In this document: positions 1 to 9,064 of the stretch, piece by piece | How positions within the stretch are numbered: position 1 is the first letter of the stretch | Layout of the letters: every line of letters starts with the position of its first letter | Assembly (NCBI GenBank): GCA_003243425.1 | Contig: QFQP01000001.1 | Coordinates: 186,001-250,000 of the forward strand | Reading direction: 5' to 3' | From: Archangium gephyra | GTDB taxonomy: Bacteria; Myxococcota; Myxococcia; Myxococcales; Myxococcaceae | DNA length: 64,000 bases | Notes under the pieces: model-generated | Seen by the model: only the letters and a program-made list of their open reading frames with translations | What the model was told of the DNA's origin: nothing | Database searches by the model: none | Position numbers and translations under genes: made by a program

Positions 1-323
1 CGCTGGAGCTGATTGACGCGCAGCCGCTCCGGCCCGCCGAGCATGAATGCGCTCAGCTCGAGGAGCGTGAGTTGTTCCCGTGCGCCCGCCGCGTCACCTG
101 ACTCGAGCGCAGCCTTCGCCGCCGCGAAGCCGGGCTCGAAGGCCGCGCGCGTCTTCTCGTCGGCGTCTTCGAGCGGCGGAGGTGCGGGCACGTTGTGCTC
201 GGGTTCGAAGATCTTGAGTTCCTTCGGCGGGTCGAAGGCCCTGGCGAGGTCGTCGTCACTCGTGTGTTGCGCCTGGGCGAGGGGAGCGACGACGAGAAGA
301 CCCAGCAGTGCGAGGCGCGACAT
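1..323 (-). CDS. Secreted protein, N-terminal part (runs off the window start)
   Basis: A minus-strand frame opens with ATG at 323 and stays open to base 3, giving about 107 residues without a stop. The C-terminus lies outside the window. It starts with a clear signal peptide (MSRLALLGLLVVAPLAQAQ), followed by an acidic, Pro-rich stretch and an Ala-rich helical segment. I recognise no family. The start is supported by the signal peptide beginning exactly there and by the divergent neighbour starting at 377. The 53 bases between must hold both start regions. Function unknown; an exported or periplasmic location is inferred from the signal peptide only. Confidence 0.7.
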   Translation of the reverse strand, partial: MSRLALLGLLVVAPLAQAQHTSDDDLARAFDPPKELKIFEPEHNVPAPPPLEDADEKTRAAFEPGFAAAKAALESGDAAGAREQLTLLELSAFMLGGPERLRVNQLQ

Positions 324-376
324 GGCGTCGGCAGCCTATTCTCCCTCTCCATGCGAAGCGGGAAGAGCGGCGGGTC

Positions 377-1624
377 ATGGGGTTTCTGAGGTGGTTCAAG
401 AAGGAAGACGCGCCGGTCGAACGTTTCGATGGTCAGCGCGTGTTCCGGTTGCGCGCCGACGAAGCGCTCGTGCTCGAGGCCGCGGCGCCTGAAGGCGTGT
501 TGGCGGCGCTGTGTCCGCGGTGCGGTGAGGCGATGGAAGAAGCGCTGCTGGTCAGCCGTCTGCCCGATGAGCGCGTCGAGGTCGCGGTGCCTTCGCGAGC
601 GGTCGATGGCTGGGCGTGCTTCGAGTGCCGGGCGGTCTCAGGGCCGCGATTTCTGACGCCGAAGCGCAGCGTCGAGTGGGGCCAGCAGGGCGCCGACCAC
701 GTGCGTGCGCGCAACTTCGGCGCTGCCGAGTGGTGGTTCACGCGCCTGGCCAGCTCATGGCCGGACTACCCCGCTGCGTGGATGGACCTGGCGACGGCGT
801 TCCGTGCGTGGTCCGACGCGTCGACCTCGGAGGTCGAAAAGCGCGCGCTGACTTCTCGACGTCGGGCGGCGGTGCGGCGCGCGGCGAAGGAACTCGAGCG
901 CGATCGAAGCCGCACGCCTCCGCACATCGGCGCGTCGATCTTCTTTCAGTACGCGCAGAGCGCCGCCGAGGCAGGCGAGTGGAGTGAAACGCGTCGCATC
1001 GCTGCGTTGCTCATGCAACTCGACGGACCTCCGGACTTCATTGCGCGTCGTGAGGAGCTGACGAAGTGGCTGGCGACCGAGCCCGACGTCTCTGGGCCGG
1101 CCATGGCCATCGTCGCGCCGCACATGCCGCTCGCCGACCGGCGCGGAGCTCTCGTCGGCGACGCGCAACGGGCTTCAGTCGCCGGCGCCGCCGCCACGCT
1201 CGAGGCGCACTACGAGCGGCACCCCAACTGGAAGACGTTGTGGATGGCCGCGAAGGGCTGGCAAGCGCTCGGTGAATGGGAACGTTCGCTCGCCGCGTGG
1301 CGGAAAGCGGAGCGCCTGCACGGGGACATGCTCGACGTGGTCAGCGAGTCTTCGCTGGCGTGCCTGCTCGCCGGTCTCCACGAAGAAGCGCGCGACATCA
1401 ACCGCCGCGCGACCGCGCGCATGCCCACCGAATCGTCCGTGTGGTCGAACCTCGCGATGTGTGAAGTGCTCTGCGGCGACGTGACGCGCGCGAGCGCTGC
1501 CGTCGCTCACGCCCTGAAGCTTGAAGATCACCCGCGCACGCGCGCGCTGGCGACGGCGATCGAGCGTTGGGCGAAGGCAGGGACACTCCCGAGGACGTTC
1601 GAGGAGCTGAACGCGATGGCGTGA
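377..1624 (+). CDS. TPR-like protein with N-terminal CxxC pairs
   Basis: A 415-residue soluble protein. The ATG at 377 is preferred to the upstream start at 308 because it follows a purine-rich GGAAGAG stretch and begins a normal N-terminus (MGFLRWFKKED). Two Cys pairs near residues 46-49 (CPRC) and 82-85 (CFEC) could form a zinc ribbon. From about residue 105 to the end the sequence is helical, with repeated W/A/L spacing typical of TPR-like repeats (for example WMAAKGWQALGEWERSLAAW and WSNLAMCEVLCGD). No catalytic motif is visible. A scaffold role is plausible but inferred. It is divergent from the secreted protein on its left. Confidence 0.8.
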   Translation: MGFLRWFKKEDAPVERFDGQRVFRLRADEALVLEAAAPEGVLAALCPRCGEAMEEALLVSRLPDERVEVAVPSRAVDGWACFECRAVSGPRFLTPKRSVEWGQQGADHVRARNFGAAEWWFTRLASSWPDYPAAWMDLATAFRAWSDASTSEVEKRALTSRRRAAVRRAAKELERDRSRTPPHIGASIFFQYAQSAAEAGEWSETRRIAALLMQLDGPPDFIARREELTKWLATEPDVSGPAMAIVAPHMPLADRRGALVGDAQRASVAGAAATLEAHYERHPNWKTLWMAAKGWQALGEWERSLAAWRKAERLHGDMLDVVSESSLACLLAGLHEEARDINRRATARMPTESSVWSNLAMCEVLCGDVTRASAAVAHALKLEDHPRTRALATAIERWAKAGTLPRTFEELNAMA

Positions 1625-1681
1625 GCTGCGCACACCGCCGCACAGATTTGCGGGCCTACCTTATTAATAGGCGCGTTCCGC

Positions 1682-2332
1682 TCAGACGCCGAGCCACTCG
1701 AGTGCGCCGGGCAGTCGGTCTGCTGAGTAGTCGAGCTGAAGCACGCGCCGGTGACCGGAAGAAGTCGTTGGCGACGACGCGTGGAGAATCGGCGTGGCGT
1801 ACGCCCAGACGTCACCGCGCTTCGCCAGACAGGTGAAGCTCCCGCAGCGCGCGACGACCTGGGGAACGTCGGCCTCTGCGATGCGGCCCAGGCGATGTGA
1901 ACCCGGAGCGATGCGCAGCGGCGCGTTGCCCGGCGGCACGTCGTCGAGATGCACGCGCAGCGTCACCATGCGCGCGAGCAGGTCGAATGGCGGCGCCACG
2001 TGGTGCAGGCCTGCCTTCACCGTCCACGGGCCGAAACCCGGCGTTTCGATGCGGGCGCGCACCGCGATGACGCGGTCCTGGTGCCAGTCGAGTGACCAAT
2101 TCGACTCAGCCGTCTTGTCGAAGAACACAGCGCGCACGGGCCGCGCGGCGCGCCCGATGACGTCCGCCGCGATGCTGGCGAGCACGCTCTGCCTGCCGAC
2201 GAGGTCTTCGAGCCCCGGCACCGCATGGAGCCGGAGACCTGCTGCGGGCGTCAGTCGCGCCAGCACCGCGCTCAGCGCCGTCACGTCTGCGACGTCGGGG
2301 TGCAGCGCAGCGCCGTGGTCTTCGAGTTTCAT
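1682..2332 (-). CDS. PhyH (phytanoyl-CoA dioxygenase) family Fe(II)/2-oxoglutarate oxygenase
   Basis: A 216-residue protein with the metal-binding pattern of the PhyH superfamily. A WHQD segment supplies His84 and Asp86, and the distal His is about residue 184 in PILHAS. An Arg at 195-196 (HRRVLQLDYS) is positioned to bind the 2-oxoglutarate carboxylate. NAPLRIAPGSHRLG is the usual conserved stretch between the two halves of the jelly roll. Family members hydroxylate a range of small substrates; the substrate here cannot be told. No signal peptide, so probably cytoplasmic. It shares an AT-rich divergent region (2333-2410) with the lipoprotein to the right and ends 58 bases from the convergent TPR gene. 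Confidence 0.85.
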   Translation of the reverse strand: MKLEDHGAALHPDVADVTALSAVLARLTPAAGLRLHAVPGLEDLVGRQSVLASIAADVIGRAARPVRAVFFDKTAESNWSLDWHQDRVIAVRARIETPGFGPWTVKAGLHHVAPPFDLLARMVTLRVHLDDVPPGNAPLRIAPGSHRLGRIAEADVPQVVARCGSFTCLAKRGDVWAYATPILHASSPTTSSGHRRVLQLDYSADRLPGALEWLGV

Positions 2333-2410
2333 GGGTTATTGACTGGCGGTTATTGATTATAGATTGATTGATTCATGTAAGGAATCGTTCGCCACGGCGA
2401 TGTTGGGTGC

Positions 2411-3487
2411 ATGAATCGATTGTGCCTCGCAGCGCTCGTGACGATGAGTTCCTGTTCGCAACGTTCCTTCGAAAGGGCGCAGCTTGCGCGCGACTTCCCG
2501 GCGCAGTCACAAGCCCCGAGGTGGATGCGCTTCATCGATGATCGCCATCTGTGGGTTCACGTGGATGGCCAGGTGGCGGAAGACCGCGTGTGGGATCCGC
2601 TGAGCGGCGCGCTGCTCTCGAAGTACTCCGGCATGGACGAGTGCGCCCTGCCGAACGCAGACTTTTCCCGGGTGGCCGTCGGTCGAGACGGCGCGTTGCG
2701 CGTGCTCTCGCTGCCCGACAAGACCGAGCTCGCTTCGTACGAAGGCCGCGCGTGCCCGAGGGCGCTGCTCGACGACGGCACGCTCGTGGCTTTCACGAGT
2801 CTCGCGAATGGTGCGAGCCGCCTGGTCGCCTACCGTGACGCCGTGACGACGTGGTCGCACGACTTCACCGGCACCGCATGGTTCGATCTGCGCGAAGAGC
2901 TCATCGCCTTCGCTGACGGCGGCGAGCTGAGCCTGGTCGACTTCCGCCGAGGCATCACGCGCTGGTCGACCCCGGTGAAGGCGGGCACGGTGCAGTTCTC
3001 GCGTGACGGTGGGGCCGTGCGCGCAGGCAACTTCTTCTTCGACGCAGCCACCGGCGACATGCTGGGGCAGCTCACCCACCACGGCAGCGTGAGCTGGTTC
3101 TCGAAGACCGACGCGATCCTCTACGACTCGTCCGGCGCGCTCCGCCGTGTCGCGTTCGATGGCACCGTCAAGTGGGAGCTGCCGCTGCTCGACGACAAGC
3201 GCCACCGCAGGCCGTTGTGGGCCCACGCGGTGTCCGACGACGGGACGTTCGTGGTGATGCAGGTCGAGAACGTCAGGTCCATCGTGCTCGTCGACGCGAT
3301 GCGCGGCGAGAAGCTGATGCTGCTCGCCAAACGCGACGACTACGAGCAGTCGACGAAGATCGAGTCGATGATCATCTCACCCGACCTCATGAACGTGGTG
3401 GTCGCGCAGAGCGGCACGCTGGTGGTGTGGCCCACGACGGGCACCAGGGAGTTCCGCGCGCTCGTCGATCCCGCCCTCAAGCGCTGA
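2411..3487 (+). CDS. Lipoprotein with beta-propeller-like repeats
   Basis: A 358-residue protein that begins MNRLCLAALVTMSSCSQ, a short lipoprotein-type signal with a possible lipobox ending at the Cys of SSC. The rest is beta-rich with recurring blades (for example LRVLSLPDKTELASYEG, LSLVDFRRGITRWSTPV, LVVWPTTGTREF), resembling WD40/PQQ-type propellers. No catalytic residues stand out. It lies 12-21 bases upstream of the fatty acid transporter and could be co-transcribed with it. The AT-rich upstream region contains two copies of TTATTGA and probably the promoter. Confidence 0.75.
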   Translation: MNRLCLAALVTMSSCSQRSFERAQLARDFPAQSQAPRWMRFIDDRHLWVHVDGQVAEDRVWDPLSGALLSKYSGMDECALPNADFSRVAVGRDGALRVLSLPDKTELASYEGRACPRALLDDGTLVAFTSLANGASRLVAYRDAVTTWSHDFTGTAWFDLREELIAFADGGELSLVDFRRGITRWSTPVKAGTVQFSRDGGAVRAGNFFFDAATGDMLGQLTHHGSVSWFSKTDAILYDSSGALRRVAFDGTVKWELPLLDDKRHRRPLWAHAVSDDGTFVVMQVENVRSIVLVDAMRGEKLMLLAKRDDYEQSTKIESMIISPDLMNVVVAQSGTLVVWPTTGTREFRALVDPALKR

Positions 3488-3508
3488 GCGCGCGTTACGG
3501 TGCTGCGC

Positions 3509-4975
3509 ATGTCGGGCGCAGACCTTCCGTCTTCGATGTCGTCGTCGGCTCCGGTGTCGAGCGAGCCGCCCGAGGGCTTCTTCGCGAAGCTGGCTGCGCG
3601 ATTCACCGCGTGGGCCGAACGGTGGATCCCCGACGCGTTCGTGTTCGCGCTGCTGGCCACGGTCATCGTGGTGGTCGCGGCGCTCGTGAAGCTGGGAGAC
3701 GTGAAGGAAGTCGCCACCATCTGGGGCAACGGCTTCTGGGAGTTGATTCCCTTCACGCTGCAGATGGCGCTGGTGATCATCACCGGCTCGGTCGTGGCGA
3801 CCACGCGGCCGGTGTACCGGCTCATCGTGAAGCTGGCGTCGGTGACGTCGAGCCCGCGCGCCGCCGTCGCCTGGGTCGCCTTCCTCGCGATGTGCTCGAG
3901 CTGGTTCAACTGGGGCTTCTCGCTCATCTTCTCCGCGATGCTCGCGCGCGAAGTGGCGAGGCGCGTTCCTTCCGTCGACTACCGCGCCGTCTGTGCGAGC
4001 GCGTTCCTGGGGCTGGGCAGCATCTGGGCGCAGGGCCTTTCAGGTTCTGCCGCACTTCAGATGGCGACCGCTTCGTCACTGCAGCCGGCGATTCGCGACA
4101 TCGTCGCGGGCTCGGGCGATCAGGTGCCCGGCGGCGTCATTCCGCTCACCAGCACCATCTTTCTCTGGCAGTCGCTGGTGAGCGTGGTGGTGGAGATCGT
4201 CGTCATCACCGCGCTCATGTACTTCGCGGCGCCGAGCGCTCGTCGCGCGAAGACCGCGGCGATGCTCGGTGTGGAGCTCGGCCGGTCACCGCTCGAAGTC
4301 GACGAGCCGAAGGGCCGCGGCACGCCCGGTGAGTGGCTCGAGTACCGGCCGTACCTCTCGATGCTCTTCGTGGCGCTCGCGGGCGCGTATCTCGTCATCA
4401 CCTTCGCGACCTCGAAAGAGCCGCTCAACGCGTTGAACCTGAACACGCTCAACCTCGCCTTCCTCACGCTCGGAGCGGCGTTGCACTGGACACCCGCGCG
4501 TTTGATGCGCTCGGTGAAGGAGGCCACGCCCGGCGTGTGGGGCGTGCTTCTGCAGTTTCCGCTCTACGCGGGGCTCGCGGCGCTGATCGTGAAGACGCAC
4601 CTGAACGAGGCGATCGCCGGCTTCTTCGTGAGCATCTCCACGCGCGAGACGTATCCCGCACTCGTCGCCACGTACTCGGCGTTGCTCGGCGTGTTCGTTC
4701 CGTCGGGCGGCAGCAAGTGGGTCATCGAAGCGCCGTACGTGATGCAGGCCGCGCACGACCTGAAGGTGCACCTCGGGTGGATGGTCGCCGTCTACGACCT
4801 CGGCGAAGCGCTCGCGAACCTCGTGCAGCCGTTCTGGATGCTGCCGGTGCTGGGGCTGTTCGGCCTGAAGGCGCGCGATGTCATGGGCTACACGTTTCTG
4901 GTGTTCATCGTGCTGACGCCTTTGGTGCTCGTGCTCGTCACCGTGTTGTCGATGACGCTGCCGTACCCGCTGTGA
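3509..4975 (+). CDS. AtoE-family short-chain fatty acid transporter
   Basis: A 488-residue, strongly hydrophobic protein with about 12 predicted membrane segments. It carries signatures of the AtoE/TIGR00366 family: WFNWGFSLIFSAMLARE around residue 130, a GSIWAQGLSGSAALQMATASS segment, and VFVPSGGSKWVIEAPYV near residue 405. Family members take up short-chain fatty acids such as acetoacetate or butyrate at the inner membrane. I use the ATG at 3509; a GTG three codons upstream (3500) and an ATG at 3536 are alternatives, and no strong ribosome site separates them. The transporter suits a genome that also encodes a propionate-oxidising methylcitrate pathway (12-16 kb), but that link is inference. 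Confidence 0.88.
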   Translation: MSGADLPSSMSSSAPVSSEPPEGFFAKLAARFTAWAERWIPDAFVFALLATVIVVVAALVKLGDVKEVATIWGNGFWELIPFTLQMALVIITGSVVATTRPVYRLIVKLASVTSSPRAAVAWVAFLAMCSSWFNWGFSLIFSAMLAREVARRVPSVDYRAVCASAFLGLGSIWAQGLSGSAALQMATASSLQPAIRDIVAGSGDQVPGGVIPLTSTIFLWQSLVSVVVEIVVITALMYFAAPSARRAKTAAMLGVELGRSPLEVDEPKGRGTPGEWLEYRPYLSMLFVALAGAYLVITFATSKEPLNALNLNTLNLAFLTLGAALHWTPARLMRSVKEATPGVWGVLLQFPLYAGLAALIVKTHLNEAIAGFFVSISTRETYPALVATYSALLGVFVPSGGSKWVIEAPYVMQAAHDLKVHLGWMVAVYDLGEALANLVQPFWMLPVLGLFGLKARDVMGYTFLVFIVLTPLVLVLVTVLSMTLPYPL

Positions 4976-5597
4976 GGAACGTGATGACCGACGAAGAACA
5001 GACGCGGCTGCATCGGGAGATCATCTGATGCGCGCGTGCACGCGTGCCGCGCAGGGCAGGGGCAGCGCGCGTGTGGAGCTGCCGAAGAACCGCACGCGCG
5101 CGAGACGATGCGAGAGCTGACGTCGCGCCTCTCTCCGGTCGACGACTTCATAGGACGTGTCGACTGTCGGGAGTGGCGAAGGACGAACCGCTTCGAGGAG
5201 CGAACTGCGGCTCCGCGGGTGGCGGTGTGTGAACGAGTCGCTCGACGTGCTCGTCGCGAGCTGGCCCCGCGACTTCGCGACCCAACTGGCGGTGAGTTTG
5301 GGAGCGGACCCGGCCCGAAGCACTGGCCAGTAGCGCGCGTTTCGCGAAGCGTGCGTGACGTGTGCCCCGAATCGCGGCGCTCGACGCGCGATCGTCTTCC
5401 ACAAGAGGGACCTGAGCTCTTCAATGTGGATGACCTTGCCGGAAGCCGAGGCGCCAGCCCGCGTGGTGCACAGCGCCGAGCCCCTCACTCACCGCGTTCC
5501 TGAAAGCCGACGTGTCGTCGAAAATTTGCGGCACGACTTCTCAGCGCCACACTTCCGTTGCTGCCTGTCGCAGCGGCAAGTCTGAAGGAGGCCGTCC
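4976..5597. other. 622-base stretch without a supported gene
   Basis: No frame here looks like a real protein. The longest frames are Arg/Ser-rich translations of GC-rich DNA with no family resemblance. A 14-codon frame at 4984-5028 (MTDEEQTRLHREII) starts just after the transporter and has a natural-looking N-terminal composition, so it may be the stub of a lost gene. A strong ribosome site, AAGGAGG at about 5585-5591, belongs to the next gene. No tRNA-like or terminator-like structure was seen by eye. Confidence 0.5.
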
Positions 5598-6164
5598 ATG
5601 GCATTCGACGTCGTGATGTTCGGTTCGCTGTCCGTCCCGCAGCAGAACGTCGAGGAGTGGCTCACCACTCCGTTTCAGTTCACCGGTCAGCCGCAGCTCG
5701 ACGAAGTGCTGCAGGAGACGCCCGAAGCGCTGCTCGCGATGCTCGGTGAGGTCATCTGCGCGCCGCACGAGTTCTTCAAGGTCACGCTCGAAGAAGGCCG
5801 CGTCACGGTGCAGTGCTACGCGTCGGAAGACTCGTTTCGTGAGACCAGCCCAGCGCTGGCGTTGCTCTTCGCCAGCGCGGCCGACTTTGGCGGCGTGGGT
5901 GAGCTCAACTTCGCCGGCTACCAGGGCATTCGTTTCGGTGAGCGGGTGACGCTGCGTGGCGGTCAGTGCGCGTTCCTCAAACTCTCGGGGGCCGAGCTGG
6001 CGGAGCTCGAGCAGCAGCAGGCGTTCCGCTCGCTCGATGCGCGCATTCACGAGCGCTTCGACGCGCTGGTGGGCCGTGCGCCGGCGACCGACGCGCGTGG
6101 TGCGCGGTGGGCCATCAACCCCTTCACCGGCCGCCGGGTGCTGGTGGCCGCCGAGGCGCGCTGA
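5598..6164 (+). CDS. Conserved-looking hypothetical protein
   Basis: A 188-residue soluble protein (MAFDVVMFGSLSVPQQ...) with an excellent Shine-Dalgarno AAGGAGG seven bases before the ATG. It looks like a single alpha/beta domain ending in an Arg-rich tail (NPFTGRRVLVAAEAR). No signal peptide, membrane segment or catalytic motif is visible and I do not recognise the family. It ends 9 bases before the convergent outer-membrane protein gene. Confidence 0.75.
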   Translation: MAFDVVMFGSLSVPQQNVEEWLTTPFQFTGQPQLDEVLQETPEALLAMLGEVICAPHEFFKVTLEEGRVTVQCYASEDSFRETSPALALLFASAADFGGVGELNFAGYQGIRFGERVTLRGGQCAFLKLSGAELAELEQQQAFRSLDARIHERFDALVGRAPATDARGARWAINPFTGRRVLVAAEAR

Positions 6165-6173
6165 GCCGCGTCT

Positions 6174-7223
6174 TCAGAAGCTCGCGGAGAGGCCCACGCT
6201 GAACACGTGTCGCCAATACGTGAACGCGTTGTCGGGGAAGATGCCCAGATACCCGGCGTACCGCACGTCGACGTCGAGCCAGCTGGTGATCGGCCGCATG
6301 ATCTTCAGCGTCGCCGACGACACCGTCTCGTCGTCTTCCACGACCGTGAGATCCGGCGCGAGGTACACGCCGTCAGGGAAGATCGACGGCTGCCACGTGA
6401 TGCTCGCCAGCACCGTCAGCTTCCACGGCAACATGAACCCGCCGGTGGCGCTCAAGCGATGCCGGCGAATCGTCTCGCCGAACGAGTTCGAGGTCTGGTC
6501 GTAGTAGCCGTAGCTGAACGAGAAGTGAAACGGGCCGCGGAACGAATAGCTCGCGCTGGCCATGAACACGCTGTCCTGGCGAACTCTGGCCGGCGGAACT
6601 TCTGAACCCTCGGGCCCCGGCCGCACGCGCGCGTCGCTGTTGTACGTGCGCGGGTTGAACCCACCCATCACCGACACCGAGTGCCGCCGGTCGAAGCGGT
6701 AGCGCGCCGACACCCAGCCGTCGGGCCCCCAGAAGCTGTAGGCGAAGCGGTTGTAGAAGAGGAACCGGTGCGCGTTGATCGCCGCGCGGACTTCCACCTT
6801 CGGGTCGGGGAAGAAGTCGAGCACCGCGCCACCCTGCAGGTCGGTGTAGTCGCGCGCCGCGCCGCGACGGTCTCGCACACGCCCCGAGACGCCGAACGCG
6901 AAGTACCGCGCGAACGCGACCGTGCCTTCCAGCTGCGCCGACTGAACGATGGTGTCTTCCGTCGGCAGCAGGATGAACTTGCGCGCCCCCACGTCGTACC
7001 CGCCCACCACCCGGAAGCGGTCGGCGAACGTCAGCATTCCTTCGAGTTGCCCCAGCCCGAACAGGAACGCGTCGGGCTGCGTGGCAACGTTCGACGACAC
7101 GAACTCACGGCGCGCGTTGGAGTCGAAGCCCGGCCCGAGCCACAACCGCCCATGCGCCTTGAACTCGGCGGCCGCCGCCGAGAACGAGAGAAGCGCGCTC
7201 AACGTGAGGGCATGTCGCACCAA
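6174..7223 (-). CDS. Outer-membrane beta-barrel protein
   Basis: A 349-residue protein with a signal peptide (MVRHALTLSALLSFSAAAA) followed by alternating amphipathic strands rich in Tyr, Phe and Arg. It ends in a C-terminal Phe (LSASF), the usual signature for recognition by the BAM complex. Repeated strand pairs such as FHFSFSYGYYDQTS and LDVDVRYAGYLG support a barrel of roughly 14-16 strands. No channel or enzyme subtype can be assigned. It is divergent from the lipoprotein at 7274. Confidence 0.82.
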   Translation of the reverse strand: MVRHALTLSALLSFSAAAAEFKAHGRLWLGPGFDSNARREFVSSNVATQPDAFLFGLGQLEGMLTFADRFRVVGGYDVGARKFILLPTEDTIVQSAQLEGTVAFARYFAFGVSGRVRDRRGAARDYTDLQGGAVLDFFPDPKVEVRAAINAHRFLFYNRFAYSFWGPDGWVSARYRFDRRHSVSVMGGFNPRTYNSDARVRPGPEGSEVPPARVRQDSVFMASASYSFRGPFHFSFSYGYYDQTSNSFGETIRRHRLSATGGFMLPWKLTVLASITWQPSIFPDGVYLAPDLTVVEDDETVSSATLKIMRPITSWLDVDVRYAGYLGIFPDNAFTYWRHVFSVGLSASF

Positions 7224-7273
7224 GGCCGGCGGAACTTAGCCAAGGCAGGTGCGCACCGTTACAGTTGCGAGGC

Positions 7274-7795
7274 ATGCGTCGATTCTTTGCTGTGTTCGCG
7301 CTGGTCCTCTCGGGCTGCGGCAACTTCACCTTCACCACGCAGCTCAAGGGCGAGGCCACGATTCAGGGCAGCCCCCTGGGCGGTGTTCTCAACGTCTTCC
7401 CGCAGCTGGGTTCGTTCTCGAACATCAACTTCGACCAGAACCAGGACTTCAAGAACAACGACGCCCGCCGCGAGATGGTGAAGGAGACGAAGTGCACCTC
7501 GTTCGCCATTCGCATCGTCTCGCCGACCGATCAGGACTTCGCGTTTCTGGAGACGCTGGAGTTCGCGGTGAAGAGCGGCGACACCGAGACGGTCATCGCC
7601 CGCAAGACCGGCATCGACATGCTGGGTCTCAAGGCGCCCAACCCGACGTTGACGCTCGATCTGCCCGGTGAAGACATCTCGCAGCACGTGCGCGCTGAGA
7701 ACTTCACCATCATCTCGCGCGCGACCGGCCGGCAGCCGAATCAGGACGTGAGCCTCGAGGCCACGGTGAAGTTCCTGGTCGGGGTGGGGCTGTAG
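7274..7795 (+). CDS. Small lipoprotein
   Basis: A 173-residue protein starting MRRFFAVFALVLSGCGN, a textbook lipoprotein signal with lipobox LSGC. I use the ATG at 7274, preceded by GAGG, rather than a TTG three codons upstream. The mature part is a single beta-rich domain with repeated TL-D-LPGED-type strands. Family not recognised. It ends in TAG at 7793-7795, which shows that TAG works as an ordinary stop codon here. Its 3' end nearly abuts the convergent coiled-coil gene at 7799. Confidence 0.78.
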   Translation: MRRFFAVFALVLSGCGNFTFTTQLKGEATIQGSPLGGVLNVFPQLGSFSNINFDQNQDFKNNDARREMVKETKCTSFAIRIVSPTDQDFAFLETLEFAVKSGDTETVIARKTGIDMLGLKAPNPTLTLDLPGEDISQHVRAENFTIISRATGRQPNQDVSLEATVKFLVGVGL

Positions 7796-7798
7796 AAG

Positions 7799-8935
7799 TT
7801 ACTTCAGCGTGCTGGCGCGCTTCTGGAGCTCGTCGGCCTTCTTCTTGAGCTGATCCGCCAGGCCCTTGAGGCGCGTGCGCTCGACTTCGAGGTCGTCGAG
7901 GTCGTCGTCGTTGCCGCCGGTGATGGCGCGCGCACCACCGACCTGCGGCCGCGCGTCCGACACGTTGGTGACGCGGATGTTCGACGAGTCGAGGCCCTTG
8001 TTCACGCCGAAGTCGCTGCCGCTCTGCGGAGGACCATCGGGGCCGCGCGTGTTGCCCTGCGTGGCCTCGGCCGAGGAGCCCAGCGGCGTGCCCGAGAACG
8101 AACCACCCGTGCCCGCGGTGGTGTCGGTGTTGCTGCCGAACACCGGTGGCGTTGCAGGCTGCCCGGTGGCGCCGTTGCCGACGTTGGACGCCGCGCCGTC
8201 GGAGAAGGGCGGAGTGATGGAGGTGGTGGTGGTGCGCTGAATGCGCAGGCGGCGATCTGAATCGTCGAACATCGACTCTTCGCCCATGAAGCGCTGCACG
8301 CGGCGGTCGAGCTCGGCTTCTTCGCGGCGCTCGGCGATGCGGCCTTCGAGCGACTTCAGCTCGCGGCGCAGCTTCTCTTCGTTGTCGCGCAGCAGGTCGG
8401 CCTGCTCGAGGAGCTCTTCGGGGTCGTCGCTCGGCTTGACGGTGTCGAGCGTGGGCAGGCGCGCGGCCGGCAAGGTCTGGCGGAGCGCTTCACGCTCGGC
8501 GCGCAGCTTGCGCATGTCGTTGATCAACGCCGCGCGCTTCTCGCGGTTGGTCTCGCGGTCGAAGTTGGCACGCGCCCGGGCCAGCTCGGCCGACAGGCCG
8601 TCGAGCAGCGCGAGGTTGGCGTTCTCGAGCTCCGCTTCCCGGCCGGACACCTTCTGGCTGAGCTCCGACAACGCGCCCGAGATTTCCTGGCTGCGCTTGA
8701 GCGCCGCGTCGAGCTCACCGCCGGGCAGCAGCTTGCCCTTCTGGTTGGCCTTGAGCGTCTCGATGCGCGACGAGAGCACCGACAGCTCGTTACGCTGCGT
8801 CAGCTGCTGAGAACGAAGCGACGTCACCTGCTCACGAAGCACCCGGCTGTTGCCGCGCAGGCCGTCCAACGCAGACGCCGCCCACGCCGGAAGGGCGAGG
8901 AGGCAGGCAGCGAGGACGGCGACGAAGCGGTTCAT
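7799..8935 (-). CDS. Secreted coiled-coil protein
   Basis: A 378-residue protein. The ATG at 8935 begins a signal peptide (MNRFVAVLAACLLALPAWA), so the start 11 codons upstream is rejected. Residues of about 20-230 are a long heptad-rich coiled coil full of Glu/Arg/Leu/Lys. There follows a low-complexity Gly/Thr/Ser/Pro linker of about 110 residues, then a second short coiled coil (VERTRLKGLADQLKKKADEL) at the C-terminus. Probably a periplasmic structural or tethering protein; no family assigned. The 417 bases upstream hold the 96-bp tandem repeats. Confidence 0.78.
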   Translation of the reverse strand: MNRFVAVLAACLLALPAWAASALDGLRGNSRVLREQVTSLRSQQLTQRNELSVLSSRIETLKANQKGKLLPGGELDAALKRSQEISGALSELSQKVSGREAELENANLALLDGLSAELARARANFDRETNREKRAALINDMRKLRAEREALRQTLPAARLPTLDTVKPSDDPEELLEQADLLRDNEEKLRRELKSLEGRIAERREEAELDRRVQRFMGEESMFDDSDRRLRIQRTTTTSITPPFSDGAASNVGNGATGQPATPPVFGSNTDTTAGTGGSFSGTPLGSSAEATQGNTRGPDGPPQSGSDFGVNKGLDSSNIRVTNVSDARPQVGGARAITGGNDDDLDDLEVERTRLKGLADQLKKKADELQKRASTLK

Positions 8936-9064
8936 GACGGTGTTTCCCTTGAGCAACGGCGATGCCAAGGCGTACGAGGTAAAACAGCGCGATTCCAGCC
9001 TCTTGCAAAGGTGTAGGACACAGAGTGCAGGTGGATTTGTGGGGCGTTCACGGTTTTCTGAGAA

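Noticed and set aside
2339..2363. TTGACT / TATAGA as a sigma-70 promoter for the propeller lipoprotein
   Set aside because: The spacing is only 13 bases, too short; the region is AT-rich and may hold another promoter, but I cannot define it.
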